Source of the DNA: Streptomyces sp. C10-9-1
Lineage (GTDB): Bacteria > Actinomycetota > Actinomycetes > Streptomycetales > Streptomycetaceae
Direction: 5' to 3'
NCBI RefSeq assembly: GCF_024497955.1
Contig: NZ_JANHKP010000010.1
Location: 1 to 64,000 of the forward strand
Length of the DNA: 64,000 nt
Position numbers and translations under genes: made by a program. Position 1 is the first letter of the stretch, and each line of letters opens with the position of its first letter. Below the pieces are notes generated by a model. That model was not told where the DNA came from. It did no database searches and worked only from the letters and a program-made list of their open reading frames with translations. Of this stretch, positions 19,348 through 28,724 are shown piece after piece.

Positions 19348-21663
19348 GTGCGGGCGACACTGCGCTGGGCGCGCGCCGATGTCCGCGCGCACCGCGGCGA
19401 GGCGCTCTTCGCCGTGCTCGCGAGTGCCGGGATCATCGCCTCGCTGCTCCTGGCCGGGGCTCTGCTCGGCTATGCGGCGAACCCCTGGCAGCGGGTGTTC
19501 AACGAGTCGCGCGGCGCCCACGTCTGGCTGCACACCCGCGGCGGTGCCGAGGCCGGGGCGCTGTCCCGGCTGGACGGGGTGGAGTCGGTGTCGGGTCCGT
19601 ACCGGACGGCCGGGGCGACGGCCGAGGCGCGGGGCGCCCGGGCCGCTCTCGAACTGCGGGCGGCCGGGTCCGGCCCGCCGGCGACCGCCCGCCCCCTGGT
19701 CGTCGAGGGCTCCTGGCTCGGCGCGGGGGGTGCGGCGGACGAGATCGTCCTGGAGGCCGCTCTCGCCCGCGCGCTGTGGGCCTCCCCGGGCGACACCCTG
19801 ACCGTGACCGGGCCCGGCGGGGCCGCTCTGGCGCTCCGCGTCGCGGGTGTGGCGGACACCGCGGAGCGGCGCTACCGGCCCGGGGGCGAGCCGGGTATCG
19901 GCTGGGTGCCGCCCGCGCTGCTGGAGCGGATCGCGCCCGGGGCACGGGACGAGGCCGTCGGTCTGAGGCTCGTGGACCCCGGGGACACCGACTTCACCGT
20001 CCAGCGGGCGGTCACCCTGCTGGGAGCCGACCGGGTCTCCCAGGTGGCCAAGTGGCAGCAGGCCCGGGCCGAGGCGGGCGGCGACGACCGGCTGCTCGGG
20101 CAGCTCTTCGCGGTGTTCGGAGTGGGTGCGCTGCTGGCCGCGGCGCTGGCCGCCTCCGGGGCCGTCGCCGCCCGGGTACGGGCCCAGCTCAGGGACATCG
20201 CGATCGTCAAGGCGGTCGGCTTCACGCCGGGGCAGGTGGTCCGGGCCTTCCTCGTCGAGCACCTGGCCTTCGCCCTGCTGGGCGTCGCCCTCGGTACCGC
20301 GGCCATCGCGCTCGCCGGGTCGCGGATACCGGGGCGGATCGGTGAGGCGGTCTCGGCCTGGCAGGGGCTGCCCGGGTACGCCGCGGTGATGGCGGGCGTA
20401 CCCGCCGGTGCCGTCCTGCTGATCGCCGCGGCGACGGCGCTGGCCGCCTGGCGGGCGGGCCGGGTGCCGCCGGTGCCCGTGGCCCGGTCGGCGCTGCCCA
20501 CCGCGGCCCCCATGACCGCCCTCGGCCGGCGTGCCCTGGGACTCGGGGTACCGCCCGCGCTGGTCCTCGGGTGGCGCGCCGCCTTCCCGCGGCGGGCCCG
20601 CACCCTGCTGCCGGTGGCCCGGCTGGCCCTGCCGCTGGCCCTGGTCTCCGTGGGGCTGGTCGCGTGGTCCACGCTGGACGGCTTCCGGGACCGGCCGGAG
20701 CGCGTCGGGCTGCCCGCGGCGCTGACCGTCCGGGCGGCGCAGCCCGGGGGGCCCTCGCAGGACGAGCTGGACCGGCTGCTCGCGTCGGTCCCCCAGATCG
20801 CCGCCGCCTACCCGGGTGCGGAACTGGCCGCCCTGGTGCCCGGGCAGACCGGGACCATCGCCCTGCGCGGTCTGGGGACCGCGGCCGCCCCGTTCCCCTC
20901 GGCCGTCGCCGAGGGGCGGCTGCCCGACGGCCCCGACGAGGCCGTGGCCGGACAGGGCCTGCTGGACCTGCTGGGCATCCGGGTCGGCGACTGGGTGCGG
21001 ATGACGGTCGACGGGCGGCCGCAGCTGCTGCACGTCGTCGGGCGCAGCATCGAGCCGGACGCCGCGGGCCGGGTGGTGACCACGACGGTGGACACGCTGC
21101 GGGAACGGGACGGCTCCCTGCGCCCGGAGTTCCACGCGCTGGTGCTGCGCCCGGACGCGGACCGGCGGGAGGTCGCGGAGCGCCTGGGCTCGGCGGCGGA
21201 CGGCGTGCTGGAGGTCCGGGAGACGCCGGACCCCTCGCAGGGCCTGGAGCCGGCCCGTGTCGTGATCACCGCGCTGATCGCGGTACTGGCCCTGATCGGC
21301 TTCATCGAGCTGCTCACGCTGATCGGCACGGGCGTGCGCGACCGCGGGCGGGATCTGCTGGCGCTGAAGGCCATCGGGCTGACACCCCGGCAGATCGGCG
21401 GGGTGATCGTGACCGCTGCGGCGTGGACGGCACTGGCCTCCGCGGCGGTGGGCACGGTCGCGGGTGCGCTCGCCGGGCGGTGGCTGGTGGACGCACAGGC
21501 GCGCAGCAGCGGCATCGGCGCGGGCATCGCCCAGGTGCCGCCGGTTCCGGTGCTGGCCGCCGTCGCGGCGGCGGCCGTTCTGGGGGCCGCGGCGGCCGCA
21601 GTGGTCCCGGCGACGCGGACGGCGCGGCGTCGGCTGGCGGACTCGCTGGGCGAGACGCTCTGA
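19348..21663 (+). CDS. FtsX-family ABC transporter permease
   Basis: A 771-residue membrane protein with the duplicated FtsX arrangement. One membrane segment near residues 20-40 precedes a large extracytoplasmic domain. Three segments form the first FtsX core (around 250-370). A second extracytoplasmic domain follows, then a second FtsX core near the C-terminus (ALIAVLALIGFIELLTLIGT onward). Such permeases act mechanically on periplasmic or surface lipids, peptides or lipoproteins rather than as channels. The GTG at 19348 has AAGGAG 5 bases upstream; the GTG at 19342 is also in frame. Confidence 0.9.
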   Translation: MRATLRWARADVRAHRGEALFAVLASAGIIASLLLAGALLGYAANPWQRVFNESRGAHVWLHTRGGAEAGALSRLDGVESVSGPYRTAGATAEARGARAALELRAAGSGPPATARPLVVEGSWLGAGGAADEIVLEAALARALWASPGDTLTVTGPGGAALALRVAGVADTAERRYRPGGEPGIGWVPPALLERIAPGARDEAVGLRLVDPGDTDFTVQRAVTLLGADRVSQVAKWQQARAEAGGDDRLLGQLFAVFGVGALLAAALAASGAVAARVRAQLRDIAIVKAVGFTPGQVVRAFLVEHLAFALLGVALGTAAIALAGSRIPGRIGEAVSAWQGLPGYAAVMAGVPAGAVLLIAAATALAAWRAGRVPPVPVARSALPTAAPMTALGRRALGLGVPPALVLGWRAAFPRRARTLLPVARLALPLALVSVGLVAWSTLDGFRDRPERVGLPAALTVRAAQPGGPSQDELDRLLASVPQIAAAYPGAELAALVPGQTGTIALRGLGTAAAPFPSAVAEGRLPDGPDEAVAGQGLLDLLGIRVGDWVRMTVDGRPQLLHVVGRSIEPDAAGRVVTTTVDTLRERDGSLRPEFHALVLRPDADRREVAERLGSAADGVLEVRETPDPSQGLEPARVVITALIAVLALIGFIELLTLIGTGVRDRGRDLLALKAIGLTPRQIGGVIVTAAAWTALASAAVGTVAGALAGRWLVDAQARSSGIGAGIAQVPPVPVLAAVAAAAVLGAAAAAVVPATRTARRRLADSLGETL

Positions 21664-21731
21664 GGGCCGGGGCGGCGCGGCGCGGCCCCGCCCCCGGCGG
21701 GCCCGCGGCACCCCGGGAGCGGACGGGAACG

Positions 21732-21775
21732 GGCCCGGCGCCCGGCCCCCTTCGCGGGGGGCCGGGCGCCGGGCC
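21732..21775. terminator. Strong bidirectional hairpin terminator
   Basis: Perfect 19-bp arms (starting GGCCCGGCGCCCGGCC) with a 6-base loop, between the convergent permease and gap genes. Confidence 0.75.
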
Positions 21776-21796
21776 GGGGCGCGGAGTCCCCGCCGG

Positions 21797-23242
21797 TCAG
21801 GCCACCGGGGCCGGGTAGGTCGGGTACTCCACCCCGGAGACGTGCTGGACGACCCGGATGACCTGGCACGAGTAGCCGAACTCGTTGTCGTACCAGAGGT
21901 AGAGGATGGCGTTGTCCCCGTCGACCTTGGTGGCGCCCGCGTCGACGATCGAGGCGTGGCGGGAGCCGATGAAGTCGCTGGAGACGGCGTCGGGGGCGCT
22001 GATGAAGTCGATCTGGCGCTTGAGCGGCGAGGTGAGCGAGACCTTGCGCAGGTGGTCGAGGACCTCCTCGCGGGTGGTCTCGCGTCCGAGCCGCAGGCTG
22101 AGGATGGCGATCGAGACGTCGGGCACCGGCACGCGGATGGAGCTGCCGGTGATCGGGGCCTTCAGCTCGGGCAGCGCCTTGGCGACGGCGGAGGCGGCAC
22201 CGGTCTCGGTGATGACCATGTTCAGGGGCGCGGAGCGGCCGCGGCGGTCGGCCTTGTGGTAGTTGTCCAGCAGGTTCTGGTCGTTGGTGAACGAGTGCAC
22301 GGTCTCCACGTGGCCGCGCAGCACCCCGTACTCGTCGTCCATCGCCTTCAGCGGCGGGACGATGGCGTTGGTGGTGCAGGAGGCGCAGGACAGGACCCGG
22401 TCGTCGGGCTTGATCGTGTCGTGGTTGACCCCGTGCACGATGTTCGGCACGTCGCCCTTGCCGGGAGCGGTGAGGACGACCTTGTCGATGCCCGGGCGCA
22501 GGTGCTGCGACAGGCCCGCGCGGTCGCGCCACTTGCCGGTGTTGTCGATGAGGATGGCGTCCTTGATGCCGTAGTCCGTGTAGTCCAGCTCGGACGGGTC
22601 GCCGGCGTAGATCACCTTGATCTCGTTGCCGTTGGCGATGATCGTGCTGTTCGCCTCGTCGACGGTGATGGTGCCCTGGAACTGGCCGTGGATGGAGTCG
22701 CGGCGCAGCAGGGAGGCGCGCTTGACGATGTCCTGTTCCCCGCCGCGGCGCACGACGATGGCCCGCAGCCGCAGGCCGTTGCCGGAGCCGGCCTTCTCGA
22801 TCAGCAGGCGGGCGACGAGGCGGCCGATGCGCCCGAAGCCGTAGAGCACGACGTCGCGGGCGTCGCGGCGCTCGATCTTGTTCTCGCCCGTGGCACCGGC
22901 GACGGCCTCGGCGGTGAACTCCTCGACGCTCAGACCGCGCCCGTCGGCGCGGTAGGTGGCCGCCAGCATGCCGATGTCGATCTGGGAGGGGCCCAGGTCG
23001 AGCGTGGTGAGCGCCCTGAGGAAGGGCATGGTCTCGGTGACCGACAGCTCCTCGCCGGCGATCTGCCGGGCGAAGCGGTGGGTCTTGAGGATGCTCACCA
23101 CCGACTTGTTCACCAGGGAGCGGCTGTGGACCAGGACGGTGACGTCCTGTTCGCGGTGCAGCTTCCCGATGATCGGGATCATCGACTCCGCGATCTCCTC
23201 GCGGTGCATCCAGTTGGTGAACGAGTCGTCGTTGACAGTCAC
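21797..23242 (-). CDS. gap: Glyceraldehyde-3-phosphate dehydrogenase with N-terminal extension
   Basis: A glycolytic/gluconeogenic enzyme converting glyceraldehyde-3-phosphate to 1,3-bisphosphoglycerate with NAD(P). It has 481 residues against about 335 for the classical enzyme. Residues 1-128 are an extension of unknown role (MTVNDDSFTNWMHREEIAES at the start). The Rossmann fold begins at VVLYGFGRIGRLVARLL (about 131-147). The catalytic cysteine is in LSCASCTTNAIVPP. The GTG at 23242 is preferred by family N-terminus, with AGAGAAGA upstream. Long-form GAPDHs of this type occur in actinomycetes and some proteobacteria. Confidence 0.93.
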   Translation of the reverse strand: MTVNDDSFTNWMHREEIAESMIPIIGKLHREQDVTVLVHSRSLVNKSVVSILKTHRFARQIAGEELSVTETMPFLRALTTLDLGPSQIDIGMLAATYRADGRGLSVEEFTAEAVAGATGENKIERRDARDVVLYGFGRIGRLVARLLIEKAGSGNGLRLRAIVVRRGGEQDIVKRASLLRRDSIHGQFQGTITVDEANSTIIANGNEIKVIYAGDPSELDYTDYGIKDAILIDNTGKWRDRAGLSQHLRPGIDKVVLTAPGKGDVPNIVHGVNHDTIKPDDRVLSCASCTTNAIVPPLKAMDDEYGVLRGHVETVHSFTNDQNLLDNYHKADRRGRSAPLNMVITETGAASAVAKALPELKAPITGSSIRVPVPDVSIAILSLRLGRETTREEVLDHLRKVSLTSPLKRQIDFISAPDAVSSDFIGSRHASIVDAGATKVDGDNAILYLWYDNEFGYSCQVIRVVQHVSGVEYPTYPAPVA

Positions 23243-23571
23243 AAGTCTTCTCTTTCGAGCTAGGTGGCGCTCATATGCTAACCCGCGTGGCGGCGGGGGC
23301 GTCCAGTGCCCCCGTGTTGCCGGGCTCAGGGCCCTGACCAGCGACGCAGTCCACCGGGCACGGGTTCGGGGGCGCACGCGCCCACGGGGCGGGGCGGCCC
23401 GCCGCGAGGGGATGCCGGGCGGGCGTGCGGGGCGGCCCCGGGGACCGCCCGAGACGGCGGCGGGGCGTCGGCAGGGGCGCGGCCCGGGCGGGGGACGCTC
23501 CGCGGCGGCCGGCGGGGCGGGGGCGCGCAAACCACTGGAACGGGCCCGCCCGCACGTGCTTGCATGACGCC
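23243..23571. other. Divergent intergenic region, 329 bases
   Basis: Separates gap (minus) and the LysE gene (plus). Near 23270-23280 an AT-rich TTAGCATATG on the minus strand contains TAGCAT, a plausible -10 for gap. The rest is very GC-rich and I see no coding frame or recognisable motif. Confidence 0.5.
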
Positions 23572-24210
23572 GTGCCCTCCAGTGACCGCGTCCTCGCCTT
23601 CGCCGCCGTGTCCTTCGTGCTGATCGCGATCCCGGGCCCGAGCGTGCTGTTCGTGGTGGGGCGGGCGCTGGCGCTCGGCCGGCGTGCGGCGCTGACCACC
23701 GTCGCCGGCAACACCCTCGGGGTGTGCGTGCCGGTGCTCGCGGTGGCGCTGGGAGTCGGTTCCGTGGTGGAGCGCTCCGCGACCCTCTACACCGTCCTCC
23801 GCCTGGCCGGTGCGGCCTACCTGGTCCACCTCGGCATCCGGGCCTGGCGGGAGCGCGGCCGGATCCGGGCCGCCGTCCCCGGGGCGCAGCCGCCCGCACG
23901 CGGGCGGCGCACCTTCTGGGAGGGCTTCGCGGTCGGGGCGACCAACCCCAAGACCATCGTCTTCTTCGCGGCCGTCCTGCCGCAGTTCGTCGACCGCGGC
24001 CAGGGGCACGCCGCGGCGCAGATGCTGCTGCTCGGCCTGGTCTTCACCGTCATCGCGGCCCTCTGCGACGGCGCCTGGGGCCTGGCGGCGGGGACGGCGC
24101 GGTCCTGGTTCGCCCGCTCGCCCCGGAGGCTGGCGCTGCTCGGCGGCACCGGCGGACTGGCCATGATCGGGCTGGGCGTGGGGATGGCGGCCACGGGCCG
24201 CGCGGACTGA
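23572..24210 (+). CDS. LysE-family amino-acid/metabolite exporter
   Basis: A 212-residue inner-membrane exporter with about six hydrophobic segments. The family hallmark near the N-terminus, VLIAIPGPSVLFVVGRAL, and the central GFAVGATNPKTIVFFAAVLP are intact. RhtB/LysE proteins export amino acids or related small molecules; the substrate cannot be predicted. The GTG at 23572 starts the family-like sequence. It is a single gene facing away from gap and converging on the SulP gene, with a strong palindrome between them. Confidence 0.9.
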   Translation: MPSSDRVLAFAAVSFVLIAIPGPSVLFVVGRALALGRRAALTTVAGNTLGVCVPVLAVALGVGSVVERSATLYTVLRLAGAAYLVHLGIRAWRERGRIRAAVPGAQPPARGRRTFWEGFAVGATNPKTIVFFAAVLPQFVDRGQGHAAAQMLLLGLVFTVIAALCDGAWGLAAGTARSWFARSPRRLALLGGTGGLAMIGLGVGMAATGRAD

Positions 24211-24222
24211 CACGCGGCGCGC

Positions 24223-24258
24223 GGGCGGGGCGGGGCTCCCGGGAGCCCCGCCCCGCCC
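24223..24258. terminator. 36-bp perfect palindrome, bidirectional terminator
   Basis: Two complementary 18-base arms meet at CCCGGG with no spacer (half-site GGGCGGGGCGGGGCTCCC). It lies between the convergent LysE (stop 24210) and SulP (stop 24269) genes. Confidence 0.7.
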
Positions 24259-24268
24259 GGGCGGCCGG

Positions 24269-25852
24269 TCAGTGGCCGGCGGCGAGTTCCCCGCTGAGGC
24301 GGTCGTGGAGCCGTGCGCTGGGGTCGTTGAGCCCCGTGATCTCGACGGTCTTGCCGTGCCGGGCGTACTTGGTCTCGATGGCGTCCAGCGCAGCCACCGA
24401 CGAAGCGTCCCAGACGTGCGCGGCGGACAGGTCGATGATGACCTTGTCGGGGTCGGTGGCGTAGCCGAACTGGCCGACGAGGTCGTTGGAGGAGGCGAAG
24501 AACAGCTCGCCGGTGACCCGGTAGACCACCGTGCTGCCGTCGGGGTCGAGCACGGCGGTGACCTCGGCGAGGTGGGCCACCCTCTTGGCGAAGACGACCA
24601 TGGCGGTGAGGGAGCCCACCACGACACCGATCGCGAGGTTGTGGGTGGCGACCACACAGGCGACCGTGATCGCCATGACGGCGATCTCCCCGGCGGGCAT
24701 CCGCCTGAGGGTCCCCGGCGCGACGGAGTGCCAGTCGAAGGTGGCGAAGGACACCATGACCATCACGGCCACCAGCGCGGCCATCGGGATGTCGGAGACC
24801 ACGGGCCCGAAGACGACGCACAGGACCATCAGGAAGGCGCCGGCCAGGAACGTCGACAGCCGGGTCCGCGCTCCGGAGACCTTCACGTTGATCATCGTCT
24901 GGCCGATCATGGCGCAGCCGCCCATGCCCCCGAAGAAGCCGGTGACGATGTTGGCGATGCCCTGGCCCACGGACTCGCGGGTCTTGCTGGAGTGGGTGTC
25001 GGTGATCTCGTCCACCAGCTTGGCCGTCATCAGCGACTCCATCAGGCCCACCAGCGCCATGGCGAAGGCGTACGGCGCGACGGTCGTCAGGGTGTCCATG
25101 GTGAACGGCACGTCGGGCAGGCCCGGCACCGGCAGGGAGGAGGGGAGTTCGCCCTTGTCCCCGACGGTCGGGACGGCGATGGCCGCCCCCACGGTGATCA
25201 CGGTGAGGATGACGATCGAGACGAGCGGCGCCGGGACCACGGTGGTGATCCTCGGGAAGAACACCATCAGGGCCAGGCCGCCGACGACCAGCGGGTACAC
25301 CGCCCAGGGCACGTCGGTCAACTCGGGGATCTGCGCCATGAAGATCAGGATGGCGAGGGAGTTGACGAAGCCGACCATCACCGACCTCGGGATGAAGCGC
25401 ATGAGCCTGGCCACGCCCAGCGCTCCGAGGACCACCTGGAAGACGCCGGCCAGGATGACGGCGGCGACCAGGTACCCGAGCCCGTGCTCGCGGTTGAGCG
25501 GGGCGATCACCAGGGCGACGGCCCCGGTGGCCGCGGAGATCATGGCGCGCCGCCCGCCGACGACCGCGATGGTGACCGCCATCGTGAAGGAGGCGAACAG
25601 GCCGATCGCCGGGTCCACACCCGCGATGATCGAGAAGGAGATCGCCTCCGGTATCAGGGCGAGGGCGACGACCAGACCGGCCAGGACCTCGGTGCGCCAC
25701 ACCTTGGGGTCGCGCAGCCAGTCGGGGGCGCGCAGCCGCCCGGCCGGGGAGACAGCGGAAGCGGAAGAGGACAAGGGAGGGCGTTCCTGTCGTGCTCGGG
25801 CGCTCCGCTCGGCTGTCGGGCGCGCGGGGGACGCGGAGGGCCGGGACGGCAC
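24269..25852 (-). CDS. SulP-family anion transporter with C-terminal STAS domain
   Basis: A 527-residue inner-membrane transporter of the SulP/SLC26 family, which moves sulfate, bicarbonate or related anions. About ten or more hydrophobic segments run from residue 55 to about 400, starting VLAGLVVALALIPEAISFSI, a family signature. A cytoplasmic STAS domain follows (VIIDLSAAHVWDASSVAALD). The start is uncertain: GTG at 25852 gives a 26-residue Arg/Pro-rich lead without a clear ribosome site, while TTG at 25774 has AGGAA 10 bases upstream. It is divergent from a MerR gene across a 20-bp palindrome. Confidence 0.9.
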   Translation of the reverse strand: MPSRPSASPARPTAERSARARQERPPLSSSASAVSPAGRLRAPDWLRDPKVWRTEVLAGLVVALALIPEAISFSIIAGVDPAIGLFASFTMAVTIAVVGGRRAMISAATGAVALVIAPLNREHGLGYLVAAVILAGVFQVVLGALGVARLMRFIPRSVMVGFVNSLAILIFMAQIPELTDVPWAVYPLVVGGLALMVFFPRITTVVPAPLVSIVILTVITVGAAIAVPTVGDKGELPSSLPVPGLPDVPFTMDTLTTVAPYAFAMALVGLMESLMTAKLVDEITDTHSSKTRESVGQGIANIVTGFFGGMGGCAMIGQTMINVKVSGARTRLSTFLAGAFLMVLCVVFGPVVSDIPMAALVAVMVMVSFATFDWHSVAPGTLRRMPAGEIAVMAITVACVVATHNLAIGVVVGSLTAMVVFAKRVAHLAEVTAVLDPDGSTVVYRVTGELFFASSNDLVGQFGYATDPDKVIIDLSAAHVWDASSVAALDAIETKYARHGKTVEITGLNDPSARLHDRLSGELAAGH

Positions 25853-26082
25853 CTCGCGGAGGGCCCCGGGGAGGGACCGGTGCTCAGGAGGGGGACGGGG
25901 CGCCCTCGGGCGCCGTGCGTCGCGGCCGTGACGTCACGGCGGGCAGGCGGTGGCGCCGGGCGTCATGGACTCGCGCACGGCTCTCCTGCGGGGTTTCGGG
26001 GGTGTCACCGGGGGCGGCGTCGGCCCCGACTCGGAAGGGGCGGGACACACGGCGACCGGGGCCGCACCCGCCGTCGGCAACT

Positions 26083-26102
26083 CTACCCTAACGTTAGGGT
26101 AG
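26083..26102. promoter_or_regulatory. 20-bp perfect palindrome, probable MerR operator
   Basis: CTACCCTAACGTTAGGGTAG is perfectly symmetrical about 26092/26093 and sits 58 bases ahead of the merR start, between it and the divergent SulP gene. MerR regulators bind dyads of this size in promoter spacers. Confidence 0.65.
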
Positions 26103-26160
26103 GGATCGATCGGGTCGTGCACGGCGGTCCGGCGCAGGCGGCGACCCGAGGAGCAGGCGC

Positions 26161-26574
26161 GTGGACGGCAGGCAGCGGATGCAGATCGGCGAGGTCGCCG
26201 CACGTACGGGGCTGTCGCTGCGCACCATCCGCCACTACGAGGACGCCGCGCTGGTGGTGCCCTCGGCGCGCTCGCAGGGCGGTTTCCGCCTCTACACGGA
26301 GACCGACGTGGCGCGGCTCATGGTCATCCGCCGCATGAAGCCCCTGGGCTTCACCCTCGACCAGATGCGCGACCTGCTCGACGCGACCGACCGCCTCGAC
26401 GCGGAGGGCGGTCCCGCCCCCGACGAGCGTGCGGCGCTGCTGGCCCGGGTACGCGGCTACGAGCGGGCGGCAGCCGAGCAGGTCGACCGGCTCCGCGTGC
26501 AGCTGTCCCGGGCCGAGGAGTTCGCCGGGGACCTGCGCACGCGCCTGGAGCGGGAGTCCGCGCGCACCGCGTGA
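26161..26574 (+). CDS. MerR-family transcriptional regulator
   Basis: A 137-residue regulator. The winged helix-turn-helix lies at the N-terminus (MQIGEVAARTGLSLRTIRHY, then GGFRLYTETDVARLMVIRRM). A helical dimerisation region follows, with the last 50 residues as a coiled coil. It has no cysteines, so metal or redox sensing through thiols is excluded. The GTG at 26161 has GAGGAG upstream. It is divergent from the SulP transporter, and the shared palindrome suggests that it controls both itself and the transporter. Confidence 0.92.
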   Translation: MDGRQRMQIGEVAARTGLSLRTIRHYEDAALVVPSARSQGGFRLYTETDVARLMVIRRMKPLGFTLDQMRDLLDATDRLDAEGGPAPDERAALLARVRGYERAAAEQVDRLRVQLSRAEEFAGDLRTRLERESARTA

Positions 26575-26653
26575 GCGCCCCTCCCCTCCTGCCTCCGCCG
26601 GGTCGGCCGGGGCCGCCGCGAGGCCGGGCGGACCCCGGCCGGGGCCGACGGCC

Positions 26654-28720
26654 TCAGCGGCGGCTGCGCACCAGCAGGTGGAGGAAGTACGGCGTGCCGA
26701 TGACCGCGGTCATCAGGCCCGCCCCCAGCTGCGCCGGGGCGATGACGGTGCGGCCCACCAGGTCGGCCGTGCAGACGAGCACGGCACCGAGGAGCACGGC
26801 GACCGGCAGGACCCGGGCGTGGCGGCGCCCCACCAGGGCCCGCGCGGCATGGGGTGCGACGAGGCCGACGAAGCCGATCGTGCCCGCCGCCGCGACGGCG
26901 GTCGCGCTGAGCAGCACGGCGAGGACCAGGAAGCCCAGGCGGGCCCGTGAGAGGCCCAGCCCCAGGAGTCGGGGAGTGTCCTCGTCGAGGGAGACCAGGT
27001 CGAGCTCGGTGCGGCGCACGGCGGCGAGGGCCAGGCCGACGGCCAGGACCACCGCGAGCGGCACCGCGTCCGGCAGGCTGCGCCCGTAGGTGGAGCCGGA
27101 GAGCCAGGTCAGCGCCTTCGTGGCGTTGAACGGGTCGGTGAGCACGATCAGCAGCCCGATCAGTGCGGCGCTGCCGGTGGCGGCGCCGAAGCCGACGAGG
27201 ACGAGGCGGTTCTGCCGGAAGCCTCCCCGCGCCGCGAGACCGAAGACCAGGAGCGAGCTGGCGGCGGCGCCCGCGAACGCGGCGCCGGCGATGCTCCACG
27301 ACCCGGCCAGCGGCACGGTGGTGACGAGGAGCACGGCTCCCAGCGCGGCACCGCCCGAGACACCCAGGACGCCGGGTTCGGCGAGCGGGTTGCGCGTGAC
27401 GGCCTGGACGAGCGTGCCCGCCAGGGCGAGGGCCGCCCCGGCCAGGAGGGCGGCCACGACCCGCGGCACCCGGGTGTCGAGGACGAAGCCGACCGCGCGT
27501 CCCGCCCGGCCCTGGGCCCAGTGGGCCACGTCCCCCAGCAGCAGCTTGCTGTCGCCCAGCAGGACCGCGGCGACGGCGACGGCGACCAGCAGGGCCACGA
27601 GGACGGCCGTGGCGGCCAGGAAGGCGGTCCTGCTCCGGATGCGCAGCCGGTCCTCCGCTGCGGTGCGCCCGGCGTCGCGCACCCGGGTGGCCAGCACGAC
27701 CAGGAAGACGGCACCGGCGAGCGAGGTGGCCACACCCGTGGGCACGGCGACGGCGACGTCCGGGGGCACGGCGGCGCGCAGGGCGACGTCGGAGCCGAGG
27801 ACCAGCACCGCACCGGCGAGGCCGGCGAGGGGGAGGCCCGCCCGCGCCCGGGCGAAGGGGCGGATCCTGCGGGCCAGGGGCCGTACCAGGGCGGGGGCGC
27901 ACAGACCGACGAAGCCGATGGGGCCGGCGAGGGTCACGGCCGCCGCGGAGAGCAGTGCGGCGAGGGTCACGGAGGCGACGCGGGTGGCGCGGACCGGCAC
28001 CCCGAGGCCGCGGGCGGCCTCGTCCCCGAGGGCGAGGGTGTCGATCCGCCGGGACAGCAGGAGCAGTCCGGACAGGCCGATGACGGCGAGCGGGAGGACC
28101 GAGAGCACTCCGCCGAAGCCGTTCTGGGCGATGCTGCCCTGGTTCCACTGGTAAAGCCCCTCGGTCTGCTCCGGGAACAGCAGCAGGAGCCCTTCGGTGA
28201 CGGCGGTCAGACCGAGGGTCAGGGCGCTGCCGGCGAGCACGAGCCGGACGGTGCCGGCGCCGAGCCCGGACAGGCCGAGGACGACGGCCGCGGCCGCGGC
28301 TCCCCCGGCGAAGGCGACGCCCGAGGAGGCGAGCAGGGGCAGGGAGACGCCGGTCACGGCGGCGAGGCCGAGGGCGAGGTAGGACCCGGCGTTCACGGCC
28401 AGGGTGTCGGGTGAGGCGAGCACGTTGCGGCTGACGGCCTGAAGGGCGGCCCCGGCGATGCCGAGGACGGCTCCGACGAGCAGCCCCGCGGCCATGCGCG
28501 GCAGGCGCGAGGCGACGACGACGGAGGCGTCGGCGGCGTCGGCGCGCCCGGTGAGCGCCTTGAGCACCTCGGGGGCGCCCACGGCGGCGGTGCCCTGGGT
28601 GACGTCGGCGGCGGCGAGGGCGGCGAGCAGCAGCAGGAGCGCGGCCGTCACCGCGGCCGCGCCCGTACGGGACGCGGCCGCCGGTGAACGGGGGGCGGAG
28701 GGTGGGGCGGTGACGGCCAC
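26654..28720 (-). CDS. Iron-siderophore ABC transporter permease, fused double FecCD type (FhuB-like)
   Basis: A 688-residue membrane protein made of two FecCD permease units in tandem (about 20-330 and 345-688), as in FhuB. Each half has about ten hydrophobic segments and the family motifs: RLPRMAAGLLVGAVLGIAGA in the first and TRVPRVVAALLAGAALALAG in the second, each followed by GNPLA-like loops. A single polypeptide therefore forms the whole pore. The GTG at 28720 starts 4 bases after the stop of the binding protein, so the three importer genes form an operon. Confidence 0.93.
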   Translation of the reverse strand: MAVTAPPSAPRSPAAASRTGAAAVTAALLLLLAALAAADVTQGTAAVGAPEVLKALTGRADAADASVVVASRLPRMAAGLLVGAVLGIAGAALQAVSRNVLASPDTLAVNAGSYLALGLAAVTGVSLPLLASSGVAFAGGAAAAAVVLGLSGLGAGTVRLVLAGSALTLGLTAVTEGLLLLFPEQTEGLYQWNQGSIAQNGFGGVLSVLPLAVIGLSGLLLLSRRIDTLALGDEAARGLGVPVRATRVASVTLAALLSAAAVTLAGPIGFVGLCAPALVRPLARRIRPFARARAGLPLAGLAGAVLVLGSDVALRAAVPPDVAVAVPTGVATSLAGAVFLVVLATRVRDAGRTAAEDRLRIRSRTAFLAATAVLVALLVAVAVAAVLLGDSKLLLGDVAHWAQGRAGRAVGFVLDTRVPRVVAALLAGAALALAGTLVQAVTRNPLAEPGVLGVSGGAALGAVLLVTTVPLAGSWSIAGAAFAGAAASSLLVFGLAARGGFRQNRLVLVGFGAATGSAALIGLLIVLTDPFNATKALTWLSGSTYGRSLPDAVPLAVVLAVGLALAAVRRTELDLVSLDEDTPRLLGLGLSRARLGFLVLAVLLSATAVAAAGTIGFVGLVAPHAARALVGRRHARVLPVAVLLGAVLVCTADLVGRTVIAPAQLGAGLMTAVIGTPYFLHLLVRSRR

Positions 28721-28724
28721 GTGG

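Noticed and set aside
21732..24258. GC-rich palindromes as CRISPR or mobile-element ends
   Set aside because: They are single hairpins between convergent genes, not regular arrays, and no transposase or cas gene is present.
24272..26338. Plus-strand frame over the SulP gene, rich in His, Asp and Gly
   Set aside because: Shadow of SulP; the MerR gene at 26161 uses a different frame with clear domain motifs.
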